Shown: one piece after another, positions 55,911 through 64,000 of the stretch
Layout of the letters: the number at the start of each line of letters is the position of its first letter
How positions within the stretch are numbered: the first letter of the stretch is position 1
From: Effrenium voratum
Taxonomy: Eukaryota > Sar > Dinophyceae > Suessiales > Symbiodiniaceae
DNA length: 64,000 nucleotides
Assembly: GCA_963377175.1 (NCBI GenBank)
Contig: CAUJNA010002157.1
Coordinates: 480,899 to 544,898, forward strand
Direction of reading: 5' to 3'
Program-made: the position numbers and the translations under genes
Notes under the pieces: model-generated
The model's database searches: none
Told to the model about the DNA's origin: nothing
The model's input: the letters and a program-made list of their open reading frames with translations, nothing else

Positions 55911-57319
55911 CTGCAAACCCCGGCCGGGATCCAGAGTTGAAAATCGCTTCGTGCAATGCATGTCGCACACATACACATGGGTGCCCATGATGGTTGTCCA
56001 TGTTTGAAGCAAGGTGTAGTCAAGATGAATCCTTTATTGCTGCTTCCCAATACGTATTCCTGGCAACCTCATGCCTCATGTGCAGGGAATGACCCGACAA
56101 CTTGTACTTGTTTGGAAGGGAAAGCAAGGGAAGCCGAATACACGCATGCTCATGTCCACAGGAAATCCCCCCAATACGACATGAAAACGGGTTTCCTTGT
56201 TTACCCCCAACCTTTTCACTGCAGACTTCCGGTGGCTTGCCTTAGCACATAGCCGTACGCGTAAAACGAATGTGGAACACATGCAAAAACTTCTGATCGA
56301 TTCGCGTGTTTTCGTCCCGTCGACAAGGGGAATCCCAACCAATCACAGGTGCTAATCTCGCTTCACTTCAAACCCACCGACTAGCGTGTTCAACGCACGG
56401 TGCAAGGTGTGACATGTCATGCAATTGGGGATTATTTGGCATGTTTAATTTGAATTCAGTAACACAGCAAGAAGCCGGTTGCACACACCCAACACCCGGA
56501 GCATCCGATCCGATGATTGGCTTCCATTAGGCTTGCCCGCCAGTCAGACCCCGCGTTTTGGTTACATAATTCAACTTGCTGCTTCTATGAAACATGGGAA
56601 TGCCCCTTTCCATGTCCGGCATCCGTTTTGGATTCTCCTCATTAAGAATCATAGGCATGGGAATGAATGTGGATTTGTCTCTAGACAGGGTATCCCCAGA
56701 AATCAGTTGGTCTCCAATCGGTTTCCAATTCAACAAACGTCCCGCTCACATAGGGTATCCTCGAAAATCAAAAGGACCTTCAGCCGGGGTGGGCTTCTTC
56801 TAACCCCAGGTAAGCTCGGTGTAATTTGCCCAGACCTCATGCTAAGATGGTTTCGAATTGGCACAAAGAAATATATATATATATATATATGTCTAGGCCG
56901 TATAACCCCATGCAGCCCAGCAAATCCATCTGCTAAAATGGCAAGACTCGGTTTTGGACGCTCGCAGCCGGACTCGACGGGTGGTTCACTCGACTCGGTT
57001 TTGGACGCCGGGCGCGTGCCAAGCTTTGAAGCACCGCCGCCAACATCAGGCCCAGGATCACGGAGCGCCTCGGAGTGGCCCACGAGAATTAAGCCACAGG
57101 GAACATCAGGCCCAAGGGTTGCGTTCATGTAAAACCCAAGCGGAAACCCAAGGGGAACCCAAGGGGAATAAAACCGGGGAGACAAACAGGAGAACCAAAC
57201 AAGGGAAGTAAAGGGAAACAACAAGGAACCACAAACCAGCCATTTGGGGGAGTTCCCCATTTAGATGTGGTTTTGCCTTTTTTGTTTGTTTTTTAAAGGC
57301 AGGTATCGCAGTGACAAAT

Positions 57320-57418
57320 GGGTGTACATCTTTTTTAGGGGAGCTCCAAAATGGCGGGTTTCCTGTTGGTTCGCTGTTAAAACCACAAAAAAGGTGTCCC
57401 CTCAAAAAACAACACCCC
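57320..57418. mobile_element. Short TIR element, family A
   Basis: Starts GGGTGTACATCTTTTTTAGG and ends CCTCAAAAAACAACACCCC; CAAAT flanks both ends, a possible target duplication. Confidence 0.65.
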
Positions 57419-59249
57419 CAAATGTGGCACACCCAAATATAACCCGCCAAGGGCTTCCACGCTACCCGCAAGGTACGGATCTTTCGATCAACGCGTTGCT
57501 GTTCAAACGGTCTCCTTCTGGAGCTATTTTGCCCCTGCAAACGAGCCATTCCAAACTTTAGCACAGAGCCTCAGTTTCCCGACCATTGCGTGGCCATAGA
57601 AACATGAGTTTCCACTTTGCTGCGGGTCTTGAGTTTTTCTGGAATCGAGGGATGGTACCCCTTGGAGATCGCGCTCCGCTTCACACGCCCACAAATTAAA
57701 GTTGGTATATCTGATTGGGACCCGCGAAGCATCACAATGGAGGCACCCTCATGCGATGGTTTTTGTCACCCGGCTACCCAGTCGTTCCCTTTGGAGGACC
57801 ACTCAGGTTGCTTCACTCCTTGGTTCAACTCCCCGGTGGCTTGGCAACACCTCTTTTCAAAACAAACAACAACCACATCCTAAAAAGAGAAACTGCTGAT
57901 TCAAGGCCATTGGACTGTCCAGGGTTTCTTGGACATATCAGGGCGGTGACAAGGTCTCAGAGCGCCCGGCAAGCGGCGCAAACAAAAACACATCCACCAC
58001 AAAAATATCTATGTACTGATCCCCATGAAAAATGTGCTCGCTCCCCGTTCCCCCACAAGGGTCACGACACCAATTTTCTTTGCCTGGCTTCCCCCCCTTG
58101 CCTCGTTGACGCCAAGCAGTCAGCATGTGTCCGCTGGATGAGTATGTCGCCCCATGAAACATCAAACGGCAGCGTCAAAAAGGGCGTCCCAGCTTTGTCA
58201 CCATACCCAAACTGCCCCCGGAACCCTGCCGAATGCCAGCCTCTCCCCCCAGCCCCCCAAATCTGTAGCTGAGCTTCGCCAAAGGGAGGCGGCCACTACA
58301 GCCAAAGGTCCAGGAGCACAGGAAGTACAGGAAGTGCGACTCTCGCTCCACCTGGAAGCTGTCCAGAGGTATGGTGGGCTGTCTCAGGTGGGGAACTCCC
58401 CGAAGTTTTCACTTTGATTTCCGCATCAACGACCCTTCTTTGCGGGTGGCTAAACAAAACCATTTCAGGGCTTGGTCTTGCTGTCAGGGCAGCCCTGCAC
58501 TTCATCCAATCACTTCAAATCCGTGTTTGAAGGAGCCCGTCATGTGACTGTTCACGCCGCTCAAATTCTTCTATTGTGACAATAAGATAAGCCAGCATTT
58601 GTCCCGCCTATGCCATGCTGCATGCCAACAAGCCACGATTTAAGGGACCCTCCAAACTCGCAGCTGCCTGCCAGCAGGGGGGGGGGACGGGGTGCAGAAA
58701 TGCCCTTTATCCTTGGGTGTCCCCAGCTCGGCCTGCAATTGATAACTTGTTGATGTTTGATGAGAAGATCAGCTTCATGCTACCATACCACCAAAGCAAA
58801 TACATATTAATACAAAGCAGCATATTGGTGCTTGGGCAGCTACTTTACCCACCGCATAAACACAATGTGCGGTGCGTGTCAAAAAGATCGCTGGGACCAA
58901 AAGTAAACATGCTCATCAAACATGGTCTTCTTGAATAGGTTGGCTCTACCAAAACAGTGGTGCCAATTATGACCATGTGTATCTTCCCGCATGACACGCA
59001 GCACGCTTTCACTTTAATTGCGGAGGTCAGAAAATCAAACTTCACAATCCTTCACTAAGAAGCAGAATGCCGGCTGCCATGTCAAACCTCGCAAACAGCT
59101 CTGCAGGTAAGCAAAGGAAGGCTTGTGAGGCTACTCGTGTCAACAATCAAGGGAGCCAAATCATCACGCATATGCCTATAGACATTATTAAATTTGCCGT
59201 TGGAGTGCCCCGCACCCCTGTTCTAATTGTTTGAGGCCCCTATGTTACT

Positions 59250-59347
59250 CGCTTTCCGACGAGGCATCGGCTCACGCCCAGCGCCTCGTGCTGATCGCCG
59301 TTGACAAGGTTGAAGACCGCGCCGGTCAGGACCTTTGGCTCAGTAGT
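59250..59347 (-). CDS. Exon-like GC-rich island, strand uncertain
   Basis: Minus strand after CCAAAG|G reads VLTGAVFNLVNGDQHEALGV; plus reads DEASAHAQRLVLIAVDKVED. Both show high GC at third positions. No family recognised. Confidence 0.25.
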
Positions 59348-61069
59348 GGCGTGCTGGAAAAATGGGCAGTGCTAGTCATTATCTTGCTGGTGTTCTCAAT
59401 AGATGCAGGGAATGAGAAATGGAATGACCCCGAAATGAACCATCCAACTGGTGGCTTCCTTTATTCGGAAATCCCCCTTCGGTTCATTCCCACATTCCCT
59501 ATTTATCGCACCAGCAAGTTCTCTGTGACTCGCGAGCTTTGGCTCGTATGTGCCAAGCACATTGCGGGTTGTTTATCGGTAGCACCTGGTCCAAGACACT
59601 GGAAGGCGGTGCCGTTTCAGCCAACTGTTGCAATGCTGTCTGCCCTTCTTGACCTTGAAGGTCGTCTCGTGAACGGTCTGAGTGTCATGGTGGCTTGCGC
59701 CCGTTGCATAGTCAGTGGAGATGCCACTGCTGGCAGGTGCTTTTTGTTGACTTTGAGGTGGTTAAGGTCATGCAACGTGACGCCGTTTACACTGGTGCTC
59801 CCGCAGAGCTATGGATCGTTGGGTGGTCTACGGCATGGTACTTATTTGGCAATTTGAAGCGTGAGACGACAGTGGCACAGATCTGCAACAAAGAAGTTTG
59901 GCCGGGACACTTTTGCGTAGTGGTGCCCTCGCTCAGCATGATGCGCAGCGGCAACATGTTGCGGAAGTGTTCAGCAGAGGAGACCGCTTTGCAGTTTGCC
60001 ATCAGCTGTCTACCTACACATAAGCGTTGCAGCCTCAGCAGGAAGTCTGGAAGAGAGTGAGAAACGGAGGAGGATATCCCCTGCTTCCGCAATGAAGTGA
60101 AAAGGCGTAGCTGGTCGGTTTGATGTCACCGGACAGGCCGCTGCAGTGATGCGTTTCTGTGTATTGTTCCGGTGTGTGATGCTCAGTGGGGCTGCAGTGG
60201 CAAGGCTACGGAATTATGTCCAAGTGGAACCCTCAGCTGGCTCTGCTCATGGTTTGCTGCCTCTTTGGACATCTGCACAGTGTGATTCTGGACTATTCAG
60301 GGATGTGCTTGTGCCACCAAATGTGTATTCACCTGTGGCTGTTTTTCCATCGAGATGTTGCGCAAGGGGAGTCTGTTTTGCTTTTTGGAAAGTTCTCAAG
60401 GGGGACGTGTTGAAGTCGGCAGTCAGCTTATGTGGAGGAAATTGGCTTTCACTCACTCATGGTGATTTATCTCTCTCTGTTCTGCGATTCTGCCTCTGCT
60501 TTGCATGTTTCATGGCCTTCGCGATCTCTGGTGCTGTCATGGAGCACATCCTGCAGAAACACGATTAGCTGGGCACTGCGCAGCGGTGGCAAGACGAAAG
60601 CAAACAGGTTGTTGCATTGGGGCAAAGTGCTAGGTAAGTCAGGGCTATGCTTCAAAGGCACGTGATTTTTGCCACTCTGTTACGCAGCCTCCAAGTGGTA
60701 AGGACAGGCTTTCAAAAACACAATGAACAAAACTCCTGTTCCAACGGCGGAACGAATCATCAGGCAATGTCATCGTGATTCTTGGAAGCAAGGGAGACCA
60801 AAGGTTCTGTCCCTGTTGGCGAGTTGTGCTGATGGTAGTGAACCATGTGAAGCCAAACTGAGTGTTCAACTCGACGCACAACCACTCCCAGAAGTTTCTT
60901 CAGTATTCTGGGCAACTTACTATAATTCACTCAAATAAGGAATCCTGTTAGTAAGGAACTTTTTATTATAATTATATTTAATAATTGGCTTGGGGCAGGC
61001 CCTGTAGTAGCAGGTGTTAACATCTTGAAGTTTAACCCTATCTTCAACCTGCGAGATGTTAAAACCCAG

Positions 61070-61215
61070 CTACGCTTGCCCTGGCCCTCAGCCAGAAGGA
61101 CCCCTCCCATCGCGGTTGCAATGGAGAGCAAGGCCCCGGCAGGCTGCCAGGCGTCACAGGACGACCTCACACATCGCCCGATTTGCCGCGTCTGCGTGAA
61201 GGTACTGGAGGTCAA
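61070..61215 (-). CDS. Exon-like GC-rich island, product unknown
   Basis: The minus strand is open through RQIGRCVRSSCDAWQPAGAL and a hydrophobic LLSIATAMGGVLLAEG stretch after CTTCACGCAG; the plus strand is also open. It may belong to an upstream exon of the transporter or to another gene. Confidence 0.25.
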
Positions 61216-61816
61216 GCGGGGGCTCGTTTGCCGGCTCCCCCAAAGGTTGCCATGGGATTCTCATGGGATTCAGAAACTGGTACTGGGACTCATTTTTCCG
61301 GCTCCCCCAAAAGGTTGCCTTTGGATTCCCATGAAATGCACAAACGCCAAAACTGAAACTGGGTCATGGGATTGCTTCGGCTTGGCACAAGCCGACCATC
61401 GGACTGCTTTGACCAAGGCTCCAGGTTGCCTGCAACTTGAGCTCGGTGTGTCGAATAAGGACCACTCTGAGATCAGCTCTGGCCGGAGACCCCACAAATG
61501 TTGTTCTTTGCTCAGAACCACTGGGTTGTGCTTGAAAATCAGAAACTGCTTGTGTTCTTGTTTTTTTTAGCAAAGACGAAAACAACCGAAGAGGAAAGTC
61601 AATTGCCAATGCAAGGGTCCTTGCAAGAACAAACTTTGGCACTTGGGCTGAGGAATCAAATGATCCAAGTCTGCAAATGGCTGAGATTTCAGTCAGGTAC
61701 TGAGCGTGCCGCCGGACGCAGATGCACAGCGCTACCTGATGTCCGCTGTGACCCCTTCTTTGGAAAGCGAAAGCCGGGAGCCCATGTTGGGCCTTGTTCT
61801 CACTTCCTGTTTGGAC

Positions 61817-61900
61817 TGGCCTAAAAGAGTCCAGACTTTCTGTTTGCCACTAAAATGGTCTTCCCAAAAAGTTTCAAGTCCATGAACTCAGGATTTGAGC
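61817..61900 (+). repeat. Dispersed repeat pair H, copy 2
   Basis: AAAAGAGTCCAGACTTTCT...CCACTAAAATGGTCTTCCC...AACTCAGGA matches 55689-55775. Confidence 0.7.
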
Positions 61901-62762
61901 GGTTTTCAAGAAAGGCTCAAGCAAATCAAGTTGAACAACACTGTAGTGACTGGAGGCACACCTCTCGAATCTGTGCCCATGAAGTTTCTGGAAATGTCAG
62001 GCAGGGTTTAGTTAAGGGACGCCCAAGAATCTGCGAGAGATGGGTTGGCTATTTCACAGATATGGCAGGGGACTTATGTAAGAGCTGAAGAGTCTGGCAT
62101 TCTGCACGGAAGCGCCTAACCAATGGGAGGCTGGAAGCTCTTCATTAGCTTGGCAGAAGTATCAGCATATCTCTGGATATTCTGCGCCGCACGAAATCCA
62201 AGGACAACTGCGCGCCCATGGGGGTGCAGTCTGAGAGACACTGCGAGGCTGGGTCAATCGATTCGGCCCATGGTGTCAGCGAAGTCGCAACGTGATCCTG
62301 ACCTTCCAGAAAGAAGCCCACTGCAATTCATCTTGAGGTTGGTGAATTCTGGCAAAATTGCCCAAACGCAACTCCATTGACCTCGACAGAAAGACCTGTC
62401 CCCAAATCCTCTCGACCTGGGACCATTGGGCGCCTTATCACCTGCCCTCATGGTTGATTTGATCTGGATTTGGTGGTTCCCTTTTAAGACTGAACAAGGG
62501 CACGCCGAATTCTCCAAACTGTGGGTATGAATATTCCGAAAGCCTGATTGGAAAGTCCACCAACCATGTTTAAAGGGCCCATTCGAGACTGAGGCCCAAG
62601 AATTCTTCGTCGCTCCTGACCATTCAGCCGAGTTGCAGTCGCTGAGCTCCAAAGATTCCTGTTGGCACAGAATGCGAAGATATGAACTGCAAGACAGCGG
62701 AGAAAACCTCAATTCTTCCCTGTGCTGATGGCAGGAATGAATGCGACAAAGTGATTGAGGAT

Positions 62763-62836
62763 AGGGCCCAGAAGGACTTGAACCTTCGACCTCCCGTTGG
62801 GTAGAGACGGGCGCGCTGCCATTGCGCCATAGCCCC
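62763..62836 (-). tRNA. tRNA-like gene, anticodon not assigned (possible pseudogene)
   Basis: The minus strand folds as a cloverleaf: acceptor GGGGCTA with TGGGCCC (one mismatch), D-stem GCGC/GCGC, anticodon stem CCCGT/ACGGG, and T-arm GAAGG-TTCAAGT-CCTTC with a good B box. The anticodon loop has nine bases (CTCTACCCA) instead of seven, so the anticodon is ambiguous and the gene may be degenerate or a tRNA-derived repeat. Confidence 0.6.
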
Positions 62837-64000
62837 GCACAGCATTGTGGCATCAAGAACACTATGTCAGCTAACGAGCAGGGATTGCTTGAATGGGTTC
62901 TGGGCTGAAAGGCTTTCAACCTGAAAAAACCACTCGGATGCTCACTGCGGTGCCTGCGCCAGTCCAGCAAGGACAGCACCCTCCACACCAGAGGTACTGT
63001 CCTGGTTCCGCTTCCAACCAGCAAACGGGATCATGCCCATATGATGGTCGTGCTCAGCCTTCAGGTTCTCGTTCAAATTTTAGACCAAACTTTGCAAATA
63101 GCCTCCACTGTCTAAAAACTTGTAACAAACCCTGTTGCTCCGCATTTTCAAGAAACCAGTCTGATGACTTTCGTGCAGGATGGATCTGCAGTCCTTCGCA
63201 CCCACGCCACCAACCTTGGTCGATGTGTTTTCGGCGATTTGTCTGGACCACTGCACAGCCAAGACCTGGCAAATACACGCGTGCGTGAAGCGAAGACTGC
63301 GTTGCATGCAAAGCGCATGCATACACCTCAGCTTGGAAACATGGACGATGCAACAAAATATACCCAACATTGTCCTGAGAATCTGCTCGACCGCATGACA
63401 TGATTTTCTGCTTTGCACGACCTTTTTGGCGGGGCTGGGGTTCTGCATGGGTAACCACCCTGGACAAAGAGATCTCAGCCAAGACACCCCTTCAGTGACG
63501 AGCTATTTGTAGACCACTGCTTCACGTTGAACTCCCCAGCATCTGCTGCTGCCTGCTCAAAGAGACCTACACTCCCACCAGCCAAAATGGAAGTGCATAA
63601 AAGTCCAGTCCGTCCTTTTGGAGAGTAGTCTTGCAAAAACGAGTCTAAGCACTTCCGTCCATATTTGCGGGAGCAGAAAGAAAGAAAGCTATAATTGAAT
63701 CTCATAGAATGTGCTCCCAAGAAACTGAGACGTTGGATTTTCTCTGAGAGTTTGCGTGAAGTTGCGGAACCTTGCCTTTGCACACTTGGCAGACGACTAA
63801 CGCTGTCAGGGCTTCCAGCTGAAGGACATTTTGAAGCAGATCAAGGCATGCCAAGTGTCCTGCTACGCACTTCCTTGGAGCACTCATGAGCCTGAAATGC
63901 AAAACCCTGCAGATTTCCGTCCAGCGTCGGCACAAGCCAGTCACAAACATCCACATGCAGCAAGCGTTGAAAAAGGCAACTCTGGGAAGCTGCAATGCTG
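62837..64000. other. Right end, nothing recognised
   Basis: No exon, RNA gene or repeat could be supported here. Confidence 0.4.

Larger units (their letters stand above)
55911..62762. other. Right-hand non-coding stretch with unassigned islands
   Basis: Holds a family A element at 57.3 kb, two exon-like islands (59.3, 61.1 kb) and repeat pair H copy 2. Sequence from 59.4 to 60.7 kb is T-rich without recognisable coding. Confidence 0.4.

Noticed and set aside
59231..60568. Plus-strand frames of 208 and 140 codons
   Set aside because: Apart from the GC-rich island at 59.25-59.35 kb, composition is non-coding and no motif is recognisable.
1..64000. CRISPR array, bacterial operons, rRNA genes
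   Set aside because: No regularly spaced repeats, no Shine-Dalgarno-type gene packing and no rRNA sequence; the window is eukaryotic nuclear DNA.

Overview
This window looks like nuclear DNA of a dinoflagellate, most likely of the Symbiodinium type. Coding sequence is sparse and cut into short GC-rich exons of 40-120 bp separated by kilobase introns. Where both exon edges can be read, most donors start GC or GA rather than GT, and acceptors read AG|G, which is typical of symbiodiniacean splicing. The intronic DNA is full of short dispersed and inverted repeats. All recognisable genes lie on the minus strand, as expected for a unidirectional gene array, so they are described here from right to left.

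The dominant feature is a nearly pristine Ty1/copia-type LTR retrotransposon (18090-29613, minus strand, 11,524 bp). It has 143-bp LTRs differing at one base, a 5-bp target-site duplication (GCTCC), a polypurine tract and a primer site suggesting half-tRNA priming. Its three long intact ORFs encode (1) Gag with two CCCH fingers, protease and integrase; (2) in the +1 frame, reverse transcriptase, RNase H and a C-terminal DNA-methyltransferase-like domain; (3) starting at an ATGA overlap with the ORF2 stop, a protein of about 1107 residues with an SGNH-hydrolase-like region, an RNA 2'-phosphotransferase (Tpt1/KptA)-like domain, a zinc ribbon and a Trp/Gly-rich tail. The third ORF is the most unusual content of the window.

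The retrotransposon sits in sense orientation inside one intron of an ABC transporter gene. Its exons run from about 55.9 kb down to 14.03 kb: membrane-domain pieces at 55.9, 55.1 and 39.7 kb (weaker ones at 51.9 and 44.2 kb), then the start of the nucleotide-binding domain (36.8), Walker A (34.7), Q-loop (33.6), the helical segment before the signature (30.5), signature to Walker B (17.4), D-loop (15.9), H-loop (15.1) and two C-terminal exons (14.6, 14.06).

Downstream on the same strand are exons of the C-terminal half of a PP2C-type protein phosphatase (12.0, 11.1, 8.2 kb, possibly 13.7 kb), and further left three unassigned exon-like segments (2.8, 2.05, 1.35 kb). The first phosphatase candidate exon is phase-compatible with the last transporter exon, so a fusion or read-through cannot be excluded. 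To the right of 56 kb there is a tRNA-like gene at 62.8 kb and two exon-like segments of unknown product. The rest is intron or intergenic DNA with at least three families of short inverted-repeat elements, several dispersed repeat pairs, simple repeats, and an 83-bp perfect palindrome at 47.1 kb.
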